DNA of 64,000 nucleotides from Stappia sp. Lineage in GTDB: Bacteria > Pseudomonadota > Alphaproteobacteria > Rhizobiales > Stappiaceae. The notes under the pieces were generated by a model. The model saw nothing but the letters and a program-made list of their open reading frames with translations. It searched no databases and was not told the origin of the DNA. The stretch is taken from contig NZ_CP157793.1 of the NCBI RefSeq assembly GCF_040110915.1, positions 4,423,001 through 4,487,000 on the forward strand. Reading direction: 5' to 3'. Made by a program: the position numbers and the translations under genes. Below are positions 1 to 7,553 of this stretch, in pieces. Position 1 is the first letter of the stretch. Each line of letters opens with the position of its first letter.

Positions 1-776
1 GCGGCCTTGTCCACCGCCCGCAGCTGGAGCGTCAGATCGGCCGACGCGAAGTCACGCGTCGCTTCGGACGTGCCGTTCGACGACACACGCACCAGATCGC
101 CGCTGATCTTGATCAGCCCCGCCGCGGCATCCTGCGCGTCGCCGATGGCGAAAACCGGCGGGCTGTCCTCGGTGTAGCGAAACACGCAGTCGGGCCCGTT
201 CGGGAAGAGCTGGTCGATGTCCTCGTCTGTCATGAACTGCGGATCGAGGGGGGCGATCTCGGCCGTGGACAGGGCCTGCGCCAGCGGCACGAGCGCGGCC
301 GGCTCGGCCTGCGGGCGTTCCTCTTCGTCGCCCGAGGCGCCAATATCCGCGATCAGGTAGCGCATCTCGGCGATCTCCTTGTCCTGCGCATAGATGATCT
401 CGTCCGCCAGCTTGCGGACGCGCGGATCGGAGATATTGGCGCGCGAGGACGTCATGATCGCAATCGAGTGATGCGGGATCATCGCGCGCATGTAGGAGCG
501 GTCGCCGACGGTCTCCTGGCTGCGGACCAGCCAGAGCGCGGCGCCGAACACCGCGATCGCACCGATGAAGATCGCCACATTCATCCACCGGCTGCAGTAC
601 ATGGACAGCATGTAGGCGAGCATGATGACGGCCATGGTCGCGCCCATCACCAAAGCCATCCAGGCGCGTGTCTCCGACCAGAAGACGTGGGAGACCAGAT
701 AGGTGTTGAGGTACATCAGCCCGAACATCACGACGGTCGATGTGGCAATCATTGCAAGAAAACGGCCGTAACTCAT
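1..776 (-). CDS. DUF305-family membrane protein (3' end outside window)
   Basis: The gene reads leftward and its C-terminus lies beyond the window; about 258 codons are visible. The ATG at 776 follows AAGGAGG at ideal spacing. Three hydrophobic helices lie in the first ~95 residues. They are followed by the DUF305 signature MRAMIPHHSIAIMTSSRA, in which paired His and Met residues could bind a metal. A soluble acidic segment follows and ends in a beta-rich part with one Cys (GPDCVF). DUF305 proteins are often found near copper or other metal resistance genes, but their biochemistry is not settled. A possible MerR/CueR-type operator upstream would fit metal control. Family call is firm; function is not known. 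Confidence 0.85.
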   Translation of the reverse strand, partial: MSYGRFLAMIATSTVVMFGLMYLNTYLVSHVFWSETRAWMALVMGATMAVIMLAYMLSMYCSRWMNVAIFIGAIAVFGAALWLVRSQETVGDRSYMRAMIPHHSIAIMTSSRANISDPRVRKLADEIIYAQDKEIAEMRYLIADIGASGDEEERPQAEPAALVPLAQALSTAEIAPLDPQFMTDEDIDQLFPNGPDCVFRYTEDSPPVFAIGDAQDAAAGLIKISGDLVRVSSNGTSEATRDFASADLTLQLRAVDKA

Positions 777-1158
777 GGAAGCCTCCTTTTCGTTCCGCTC
801 CCGAACAACGAGCTTCCAGCGCTGGAGGGTTCCAAGTGCGAAAGGATTTTTGACCGTCCACCCGGCGGAAGATCTTTTTTGAGCCGCAGAAAGTGTCCCG
901 ATGAACCACGGTCGCGCGTCGGACCCGCGCGGCGTCGGCATCTCGCCGGCGGCGCAGAGAGCGATGTCGAGTTCGGCAATGCGCGCCCCGCTCCGGTGGC
1001 GCTCCGCAGCCGCTGTCAGACGCGGCCAGGGGCTGATCGCGAGTGCGGACGGACCCGAGGAGGGCTCGCGGCCGGACACGGGCCGCGAGCCGCCTCGCTC
1101 CGCGTCTGCGAGGGCTCCGGCGCGCCGGCCTCCCCGCGCCGGATGACGGCGTCGCCCC
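777..1158. other. Intergenic region, promoter side of the DUF305 gene
   Basis: About 380 bases without a convincing gene. The left third holds the ribosome-binding site and probable promoter of the leftward DUF305 gene, including a 12-bp palindrome TCCAGCGCTGGA at 815-826. The remainder is GC-rich with open frames but no start/RBS/codon pattern that I would accept as coding. It lies downstream of the leftward metallo-hydrolase gene. Confidence 0.6.
811..835 (-). promoter_or_regulatory. Possible MerR/CueR-type operator upstream of DUF305
   Basis: On the minus strand the order is TTGGAA, then a 19-base spacer holding CTCCAGCGCTGGAAG, then the start region of the DUF305 gene. A palindrome inside an over-long 19-bp spacer is the hallmark of MerR-family copper-responsive promoters. 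The -10 (CGTTGT) and -35 are poor matches, so this is suggestive only. Confidence 0.35.
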
Positions 1159-2040
1159 CTACCTCGGCTCGAAGCGGTTGAGCGGGATCTTCAGGTAGGC
1201 GTTTCCGTCGGTCTCTGCTTCCGGCAGGCGACCGCCGCGAATGTTCACCTGAAGAGCGGCGAGCATCAGTTTCGGCAGGGGCAGCGTCGCGTCGCGGGCG
1301 TCGCGCACCGCCCGGTAGTCGGCGCGCGAGGGGGCGTCCTTCCAGTGGATGTTGGCCGCCTTGTGTTCGGCCACCGTCGCCTCGCAGCGCGCCGCGCGCC
1401 CGGGCGCATAGTCGTGGCCGACGAAGACGCGCGTGTCGTCCGGCAGCGACAGGATCGCCGCGATGCTGTCGTAGAGCGCATCGGAGCTGCCGCCGGGAAA
1501 ATCCGCGCGCGACGTGCCGCTGTCGGGCATCATCAGCGTGTCGTGCACGAAGGCGGCCCGCCCGGCCTCGGAACCCGCGACATAGGTGATGGACGCCAGC
1601 GTATGCCCCGGCGAAAACATCACCGTGACGGGGATATTGCCGACCATGAAGCGTTCGCCGTCGGCGAAGAGCCGGTCCCACTGGCTGCCGTCGACGGGGA
1701 AATCGGCGGGCAGATTGTAGAGCTTCTGCCACAGCGCCTGAACGCCGACGACCTTCTCGCCAATCGCCGTCGGCGCGCCGGTCTGGTCCTTCAGCCACTG
1801 CGCGGCGGAGAAATGGTCGGCATGCGGATGCGTGTCGAGGATCCAGACCAACTCTATGCCCGTCTCGCGGACATAGGCCAGCAGACGCTCGGCGTTGGCC
1901 GTCGAGGTCGCGCCGGACCGGGGGTCGAAATCGAGGACCGGATCGACGATGGCACCCTTCATGGTCTCGGGATCGTGGAAGACGTACTGCCAGCTTCCGG
2001 TGGCGTCGTCCCAGAACGGTTTGACGATCGGGCTCGTCAT
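1159..2040 (-). CDS. MBL-fold hydrolase, persulfide dioxygenase-like (Blh/SdoA type)
   Basis: A 293-residue metallo-beta-lactamase-fold protein. The metal motif HxHxDH is at 71-76 (HPHADH), with further ligands in SPGHT and in the late VGHDYAPG segment. The N-terminal HDPETMKGAIVDPVLDFDP stretch and the end NAYLKIPLNRFEPR match the Blh/SdoA branch related to ETHE1, which oxidises glutathione persulfide to sulfite. ATG at 2040 follows AAGGAGG. It lies 142 bases downstream of the peroxiredoxin gene on the same strand, suggesting a thiol/peroxide stress pairing. A sulfite dehydrogenase at 7554 could dispose of its product. Lactonase-type hydrolysis is the alternative. Confidence 0.8.
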   Translation of the reverse strand: MTSPIVKPFWDDATGSWQYVFHDPETMKGAIVDPVLDFDPRSGATSTANAERLLAYVRETGIELVWILDTHPHADHFSAAQWLKDQTGAPTAIGEKVVGVQALWQKLYNLPADFPVDGSQWDRLFADGERFMVGNIPVTVMFSPGHTLASITYVAGSEAGRAAFVHDTLMMPDSGTSRADFPGGSSDALYDSIAAILSLPDDTRVFVGHDYAPGRAARCEATVAEHKAANIHWKDAPSRADYRAVRDARDATLPLPKLMLAALQVNIRGGRLPEAETDGNAYLKIPLNRFEPR

Positions 2041-2182
2041 CTGAACCTCCTTGTGGTCGGGTCAGGGATGGGAACGGGATCGGCGGGCCCTTTCGGGTCC
2101 GCCGTGGCGTTGTTTGCGGCACGGGCCGGCGATGGCGCCGGCACCCGATGCCGGGCGCGCGAACGCGGGCCGGACGCCAGCG

Positions 2183-2827
2183 TCAGAGGGCGCGGGTGGA
2201 GAAATACCAGTCGACCGTGTTGTAGCCCTCGCCTGCGCGGGCCTGCGCGGCCTCTGGCGTCGCCGGGGTCGGCACGATCACCTCGTCGCCCGGCTTCCAG
2301 TTTTCCGGCATGGCGCAGGCGTGCTCGTCCGCCGTTTGCAGGGCCACCAGAAGGCGATGGATCTCGTCGATCGACCGGCCCGCGTTCATCGGGTAGTAGA
2401 CCATGGCGCGCAGCACGCCCTCGGGGTCGATGATGAAGGTCGCGCGCACCGCCGCCGTGTCGGAGGCGCCGGGCTGGATCATGCCGTAGGCCTGGGCGAC
2501 GGCCATGTTCAGGTCGGCGATGATCGGGAAGCGCACGTCCACGCCGAACTTCTCCTTGATGTTCAACACCCACGCGATGTGGGCGTAGTGGCTGTCGATG
2601 GAAAGCCCCAGCAACTCGGTGTTGCGCGCGGCGAACTCGTCATGGCGCCTGGCGAAGGCGATGAACTCCGTGGTGCAGACCGGCGTGAAATCCGCCGGAT
2701 GCGAGAACAGGATCAGCCACTTGCCGCGATAATCCTCGAGCGTCTTGCGGCCATGGGTGGTCGGCGCGTCGAAGGCGGGAGCCGCTTCGTTCAGGCGCGG
2801 GCCGGGGGTGCGGATGTCGTCGCTCAT
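2183..2827 (-). CDS. Peroxiredoxin, 1-Cys / Prx6 type
   Basis: A 214-residue peroxiredoxin that reduces peroxides through Cys51 in the Prx6 motif HPADFTPVCTTEF. The only other Cys (171, HACAMPENW) lies in the C-terminal domain, consistent with the 1-Cys class. The Prx6-specific tail (MPENWKPGDEVIVP, then a YNTVDWYF end) is present. I place the start at 2827 because GGAC lies at good spacing before it; the in-frame ATG at 2863 would add 12 Thr-rich residues and has no ribosome-binding site. It is transcribed divergently from the OxyR-like gene, the usual arrangement for a peroxide-inducible target. Confidence 0.93.
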   Translation of the reverse strand: MSDDIRTPGPRLNEAAPAFDAPTTHGRKTLEDYRGKWLILFSHPADFTPVCTTEFIAFARRHDEFAARNTELLGLSIDSHYAHIAWVLNIKEKFGVDVRFPIIADLNMAVAQAYGMIQPGASDTAAVRATFIIDPEGVLRAMVYYPMNAGRSIDEIHRLLVALQTADEHACAMPENWKPGDEVIVPTPATPEAAQARAGEGYNTVDWYFSTRAL

Positions 2828-2931
2828 CGGTGTCGTCCTTGTCGTCGTCGTTTCGATGGCCAAGGGATAGCAAACCGGTATATATAGGAGAAAATGAATT
2901 AATCTGTCAGAATGATAGGAAATCTCGATAA
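2828..2931. promoter_or_regulatory. Divergent prx / oxyR promoter region
   Basis: This 104-base gap is AT-rich against a GC-rich background and separates the peroxiredoxin and OxyR-like starts. ATAG occurs on the plus strand at 2867, 2884 and 2915. ATAG is the OxyR half-site core, but I do not see a clean ATAG-N7-CTAT pair. It probably holds both promoters and the regulator's binding site. Confidence 0.5.
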
Positions 2932-3816
2932 ATGATCACGCTGCGCCAGCTCCACTTTCTGACGGCCGTGGCCGACACGCTGAATTTCTCGCGGGCGGCG
3001 GAGCGGTGCTTCGTGACCCAACCCACCTTGAGCGGCGGTATCAAGGAGCTGGAGGACCGGCTCGGCGTTCGGCTGATTGAGCGCACGCGGCGCAGCGTCC
3101 TGCTCACGCCGCTCGGCGAGGAGATCGTCGCCCGCGGCCGGCGCCTGCTGCTGGAGGCGGAAGAGATCGAGGCGATCGCCCGGGCGCATCGCAATCCCTT
3201 CGAGGGCGACCTGAAGCTCGGCGCCATCCCGACCATCGGCCCCTATCTGCTGCCCCGCGCGCTGCCTTCGATCCGCGAGACCCTGCCAGGCCTGCGGGTC
3301 TATCTGCGCGAGGAAATCACCGAGAGCCTGATCGAGGGGCTGAACGCCGGACGGCTCGATCTGGTGCTGATCGCCCTGCCGTTCGAGACGGGCGCGCTGG
3401 AGCTGATGCCGCTGTTTCAGGACGGCTACCATCTCGCCGCGCCGGCCGACTGGCCGGTCTCCGACGGGGCGCGGGCCTTGAGCGAGAGCGGGCAGCTCAT
3501 GCTGCTGGAAAAGGGCCACTGCCTGCAGCGCCACGCGCTGGAGGCCTACCCCGGGCGCATCCGCGAAAGCGAGGACCGCTTCGCCGCGACCAGCCTGACG
3601 ACGCTGATCGCCATGGTGGCGGAGGGGCTGGGGATCACGCTCCTGCCCGATCTGGCGGTGAAGGCCGGCGTCGTCGGGTCCGCCGACATCCGCCTCACCC
3701 CGCTGCCCGACGCCTGCCCGCGCCGCGTCGTTCTGGCCTGGCGACCGGGCTCCGCCCGCGCCGAGGTGTTCCACAAGCTCGGCGATCTGTTGCGGGACCA
3801 GGCGGCGGCGATGTGA
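2932..3816 (+). CDS. oxyR: LysR-family OxyR-like peroxide regulator lacking the resolving Cys
   Basis: A 294-residue LysR-type regulator. The winged helix-turn-helix is at about 4-62 (AERCFVTQPTLSGGIKELE), followed by the periplasmic-binding-like effector domain. It aligns without gaps to E. coli OxyR around the redox site: GHCL puts Cys197 at the position of Cys199, and downstream FAATSL matches FRATSL. The position of resolving Cys208 is Tyr206. Peroxide sensing by a disulfide as in E. coli is therefore impossible here; sensing would need sulfenic acid, thiolation or another Cys. It is divergent from a peroxiredoxin, which supports a peroxide-regulator role. Confidence 0.88.
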   Translation: MITLRQLHFLTAVADTLNFSRAAERCFVTQPTLSGGIKELEDRLGVRLIERTRRSVLLTPLGEEIVARGRRLLLEAEEIEAIARAHRNPFEGDLKLGAIPTIGPYLLPRALPSIRETLPGLRVYLREEITESLIEGLNAGRLDLVLIALPFETGALELMPLFQDGYHLAAPADWPVSDGARALSESGQLMLLEKGHCLQRHALEAYPGRIRESEDRFAATSLTTLIAMVAEGLGITLLPDLAVKAGVVGSADIRLTPLPDACPRRVVLAWRPGSARAEVFHKLGDLLRDQAAAM

Positions 3817-3828
3817 GGCCCCGCCCCT

Positions 3829-4599
3829 TCAAAAGGCGCTGAGGCGGCGGGTGGTTTCGGGGTCGAGAAAACCGGTGACGGTGGCGTCGGTTTCCAGCGC
3901 GAGCGCGCGGTGCAGGTCGGGCACGGCGGCCGCGTTGAGCACGCGCTTCATGGCGCGCACGGACAGGGGCGGCAGGTCCGCGAGGCGACGGGCGGTGTCT
4001 TGCGCGGTTGCCATCAGGTCCGCGTCGTCGACCACCTTCCAGGCGACGCCGAGCCGGGCGAGTTCCTCAGCGTCGTAGCGCTCCCCGAAGGTCAGCATCT
4101 CGCGCGCCTTCATCAGTCCGACGAGCGCCGGCAGCAGCGCCGTCACCGCGCCGGTCACGAAGAGGTTGAGCGACACCTCCGGGAAGAAGCCGCGCGCCGA
4201 GCGCGCCCAGATCGGAAAGTCGCAGTTGATCGCCCATTCGAAGCCGCCGCCGACGGCCCAGCCGTTGATCGCGCCGACGACCGGCTTGGGGCCGAGCATG
4301 ATCGCGTGGGTCGCGCGCTGGATCGCCAGCACCAGATCGCGGGCGTCCTCTTCCGTTTCCGGATGGACATGCTCGCATCGGTCGTCGCCGGCGCAAAACG
4401 CCTTGCCGGCCCCGGTGAAGACGATGGCGCGCGTGGCCCGGTCGGCATTGGCGTCCTCGAAGGCGCGGGCCACGTCGTCGATCAGCGCCCGGTTCATGGC
4501 GTTGAGGCTTTCGGGCCGGTTCAGCGTGATGGTGCGCACGCCATGGTCGTCGCGCGTGCTCAGCACGGTGGCATAGGTGATGTCGCGTGTGTCGCTCAT
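3829..4599 (-). CDS. Enoyl-CoA hydratase/isomerase family protein
   Basis: A 256-residue crotonase-fold protein. It has the oxyanion-hole segments GAGKAFCAGDD (about 63-73) and INGWAVGGGFEWAINCD (about 109-125). It probably hydrates or isomerises the CoA thioester made by the ligase encoded just upstream. The start ATG at 4599 overlaps the ligase stop by 4 bases (ATGA), so the two are translationally coupled. The acidic residues following GGGFEW differ from the usual hydratase Glu pair, so a different crotonase reaction is possible. Substrate not determined. Confidence 0.85.
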   Translation of the reverse strand: MSDTRDITYATVLSTRDDHGVRTITLNRPESLNAMNRALIDDVARAFEDANADRATRAIVFTGAGKAFCAGDDRCEHVHPETEEDARDLVLAIQRATHAIMLGPKPVVGAINGWAVGGGFEWAINCDFPIWARSARGFFPEVSLNLFVTGAVTALLPALVGLMKAREMLTFGERYDAEELARLGVAWKVVDDADLMATAQDTARRLADLPPLSVRAMKRVLNAAAVPDLHRALALETDATVTGFLDPETTRRLSAF

Positions 4600-5900
4600 G
4601 TGTGGCTCCGGATGACGCGTCGGGTCTTGCCCTCGTTCGGCGGCAGGGCGCCATGCGGCACCAGCCGCACGGTGGCACTGGCCCCGAGCGCGGTCTTGAT
4701 CGCACGCGCGACGCGCTCTGCCAGATCGCCGGGATCGCGCGTGTCGCGGGCGAGTTCCGCCGTGACGGGCAGCGTGTCGTAGGGCGGCGGGGTGTCGAGC
4801 GGGATGCGGTATTCGCCCGAGAGGTCGTCGAAGGAGGCGATGACGGCGGCGACCATGGAGGGAAAGAGGTTCAGCCCCCGCACCACCACCATGTCGTCGG
4901 AGCGCCCGACGACGCGGAAGCGGAAGCCGGTGCGCCCGCAGGCGCAAGGCTCGGTCGCATCCACGGCGATGATGTCGCCGGTGCGAAAGCGCACCAGCGG
5001 CTGACAGTCGCGCGCCAGATGGGTGAGCACCAGTTCGCCCGTTTGCCCCGCCTCCAGCGGCAGCGGGGCGGCGCTGTCCGGGTCGATCAGTTCGGGGTGC
5101 AGCACGTCGCCGGCGAGGAAATGCAACCGCGTGTCATGCGGGCATTCGGCCGCGAAATTCGAGAACACGTCGGAGACGCCGTAGTTGGCATTGCGCGGTT
5201 GCAGGCCCCAGACCCGGGCGATCCGGTCGCGGAAGGCGGGATCGTCGAGGCCCGGCTCGCCGCCGAAAAGCCCGAGCTTCAGGCCGAGATCGCGGGGGCT
5301 GAGGCCGGGGAACTTCTCCGCGATGACGCGCTCCAGCACGGCCGGATAGGAGGGTGTGCAGGAGATCGCGTCGATGCCCACCTCCAGGATCGTGCGGACG
5401 AGAAGCTCGGTCGCGCCGACGCCGAAGGGCACCACCAGGGCGCCGGTCGCCTGCAGGGTCATGTGGTCGGTGAGCCCGCCCATCCACATCTGATAATTCA
5501 GACAATGCACGACCGTGTGATCCGCCGTCAGGCCGGCGGCGGCATGCGCGCGCCCGCCCACGGTCTCGGTGATGGCGCAGTCGCGCGCCGACAGGGCCAG
5601 GTTCATCGCCTGACCCGTCGTGCCGGAGGTGCGGTGCAGGCGCACGGCCGCCGCGCGCGGGGCGGCGAGATAATCGCCGAAGGGCGGATGCTCACCTTGC
5701 GCGCGGCGCAACTGGCTCTTGTCGCTCAAGGGCAGCTCGGCGAGGTCGCGCAGATCCTCGGGCGGGGCGCGCCCCTGCCACAGATTCGCATAGAAGGCGG
5801 AATTTTCCTGCACATGCCGACGCTGGGTCTGCCAGGCCGCCTGTTTGTGCGCGTCGAGTTCCGGCCCCGACAGTCGGTCGCCGTCGTCGAGACATGTCAT
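4596..5900 (-). CDS. PaaK-like AMP-forming CoA ligase
   Basis: A 434-residue adenylate-forming enzyme of the phenylacetate-CoA ligase group. The ATP-binding loop is HRTSGTTGQAMNL (about 87-99), and a second motif is FRTGDIIAVDATEPCACGRTG (about 297-317). The C-terminal lid domain follows. Family members activate aromatic acids such as phenylacetate with ATP and CoA. It is the middle gene of a three-gene operon (regulator, ligase, hydratase) with 4-base overlaps on both sides. No Paa epoxidase or ring-cleavage genes are present, so phenylacetate is not implied. Confidence 0.85.
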   Translation of the reverse strand: MTCLDDGDRLSGPELDAHKQAAWQTQRRHVQENSAFYANLWQGRAPPEDLRDLAELPLSDKSQLRRAQGEHPPFGDYLAAPRAAAVRLHRTSGTTGQAMNLALSARDCAITETVGGRAHAAAGLTADHTVVHCLNYQMWMGGLTDHMTLQATGALVVPFGVGATELLVRTILEVGIDAISCTPSYPAVLERVIAEKFPGLSPRDLGLKLGLFGGEPGLDDPAFRDRIARVWGLQPRNANYGVSDVFSNFAAECPHDTRLHFLAGDVLHPELIDPDSAAPLPLEAGQTGELVLTHLARDCQPLVRFRTGDIIAVDATEPCACGRTGFRFRVVGRSDDMVVVRGLNLFPSMVAAVIASFDDLSGEYRIPLDTPPPYDTLPVTAELARDTRDPGDLAERVARAIKTALGASATVRLVPHGALPPNEGKTRRVIRSHT

Positions 5901-6688
5901 GGCTTCATCCCCCGGTCCCAGATCAGGCTGAGCGTTTCGATCACCGCGTCGGGATCGCGCGAGACCGCCTCCAGACCGGGGTCGCCGGACAGGTAGAGGC
6001 TGGCGAAATACTGGTCGACCATCCCGCCGAGCGCATAGGCGCGGCGATAAAGCTCGGCATCGGCGATGGCGTCGGCGCGCCCCGCGCGCGCCAGCCGTCG
6101 CCGGGTCGCCACGACGACGGTCTCGACCCAGGCGCGGTTGAGATCGTGAAAGGCGGCGCGCGCGTCCGGAAAACCGTCCAGATGGTGGATCAGGCAGCGC
6201 ATGAGCCCGCGATTGTGCGCGAAGAGCGCGGCATAGGCGGCCGTCGCGGCGCGCACGGGATCCGTCGGGCCAGCCCGGCCGGCGCGGCGCATGGCGACCT
6301 GCACATGGGCGACGAAGCCGTCCAACAGCTCCGCGAGCAACACCGTCTTGTCGGCGAAATGAATGTAGAAGGTGCCATGCGCGATGCCGGCGGCCGCGCA
6401 GATCCGCGACACGGTGAGATCCTGCGGCGTCACACTGTCGAGCAGGGTGCAGGCCGTGCTCATGATGTGCGCCCGCGTCCGCGCGCCCTTCGGCTGCCCG
6501 GCGGCTTGACGCGTCAGCGTCTCGCCATAGGCGGGCGAGCCGGTGGCGGACCCGGTGTTTTCGGAGGCTGTTTCGCGCCCGGCAATTCCGGAGCCGGCCT
6601 CGGGCCCGGCGGACGGATGCGGTGCCTTGCGCGCCTCTTCGGCGCTGGACGCGTCGATCGTGCGGGGGGCGATGCGTCTGGGTGTCAT
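5897..6688 (-). CDS. TetR/AcrR-family regulator of the ligase/hydratase operon
   Basis: Up to 263 residues. A disordered, low-complexity stretch of about 65 residues comes first. The TetR helix-turn-helix follows at about 80-115 (VSRICAAAGIAHGTFYIHFADK), then an all-helical ligand-binding domain. AAAGG before ATG 6688 is an acceptable ribosome-binding site, although the long N-terminal tail makes a later start conceivable. It heads the operon with the PaaK-like ligase and hydratase, so it most likely represses its own operon in response to an acid or its CoA ester. A perfect palindrome lies 63 bases upstream. Confidence 0.88.
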   Translation of the reverse strand: MTPRRIAPRTIDASSAEEARKAPHPSAGPEAGSGIAGRETASENTGSATGSPAYGETLTRQAAGQPKGARTRAHIMSTACTLLDSVTPQDLTVSRICAAAGIAHGTFYIHFADKTVLLAELLDGFVAHVQVAMRRAGRAGPTDPVRAATAAYAALFAHNRGLMRCLIHHLDGFPDARAAFHDLNRAWVETVVVATRRRLARAGRADAIADAELYRRAYALGGMVDQYFASLYLSGDPGLEAVSRDPDAVIETLSLIWDRGMKP

Positions 6689-7553
6689 GCCGGCCTTTCG
6701 ATACGGGTCCGGACGCAGCGATCAGCGCCGTGCCCGTGGGTCTCTAAATAAAACTGACATCAGTTTCATGTTTGAAGGGCGGCCTGTCAAGGCCGCTGGG
6801 GTCAAGGTCTGCGGGGCGGAGACGGTGGCGTGCTGGGCGGGCGGTGTAGCGCGCGGTGATGCGGTGTGGCGCGGTACGCCGCAGAGCAGCGCAGAGAAGC
6901 ACGGGGCGGGGTCGTGCGGCACGAGGCGGTGTGGCGCGGGGCGGTTGAGTGCAGGGCGATGCGGGGCAGCCGGACGCATGCAGTGCCGTGCGGGGGGTGC
7001 GAGGCGGACGTATGCGGAGGCATGCGGGCTGAGAGGGCGGGCTCGGTGAGTGCGTTGGCGAGGGGGTAGGGCGAGGGGCGGAGACGCGCAGGTCCGGTGA
7101 GTGGGCATGAGAGCGCGCCGGTCGAGCGGGTATGCCCGGCACGCTGGCTGGGCTGGCGAGGCGGGTGGGGCGTGGGCAAGACAGTCCGAGCGGCGGCGCG
7201 GGAGAAAGCTGACCGGTCGGTGAGCCAGTGTCGCCGGCTTGCGGGCGGGGTCTCGGGGCTCTGGCTCCGGCGCGGCCGGGCGGCTGGCGGTCCGGAAGGG
7301 CCACGGTGGCCGCGCCGGCGTCCGCCCTCTGTCTGCGATGGTTCGATGTATTCGAAGTTTTATTTGTAATACCGTATGGACAACGTAATTCTACCTATTA
7401 CCTTCGTGGGGGTCGGTTTGTGCCACGGCGCGGGCCGATGAGAAAACGCAAATCCGGGACCCGCAGGGGTGTCCGGATCCGGGGGTGGCAAGATCCCGGG
7501 CCCGTCGGGCGGTTGCCGGTCGGGATGGCTGCGGACACATTGGAGGAGACACC
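6689..7553. other. 865-bp non-coding region with G-rich low-complexity block
   Basis: No convincing gene. The left end (6741-6780) is AT-rich and holds the TetR operator. From about 6790 to 7330 the plus strand is strongly G-rich and C-poor, with degenerate repeats such as GCGGTGTGGCGCGG at 6861 and 6926 and a variant at 6841. Several frames stay open on both strands only because stops are rare in this composition. An AT-rich stretch at 7340-7410 is the likely promoter area for the sulfite dehydrogenase gene. Confidence 0.55.
6751..6766. promoter_or_regulatory. Perfect palindrome, probable TetR operator
   Basis: AAACTGACATCAGTTT has two perfect 7-base arms around CA. It sits 63 bases upstream of the TetR-family start, in an AT-rich promoter segment. 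Size, symmetry and location fit an autoregulatory TetR operator. Confidence 0.6.

Noticed and set aside
2828..2863. Upstream ATG of the peroxiredoxin at 2863
   Set aside because: It has no ribosome-binding site and adds a Thr-rich tail not found in the family; 2827 has GGAC at good spacing.
6744..7304. Overlapping small open frames in the G-rich block
   Set aside because: Stops are rare in this composition; the predicted peptides are Pro/Arg or Gly/Arg low-complexity without ribosome-binding sites.
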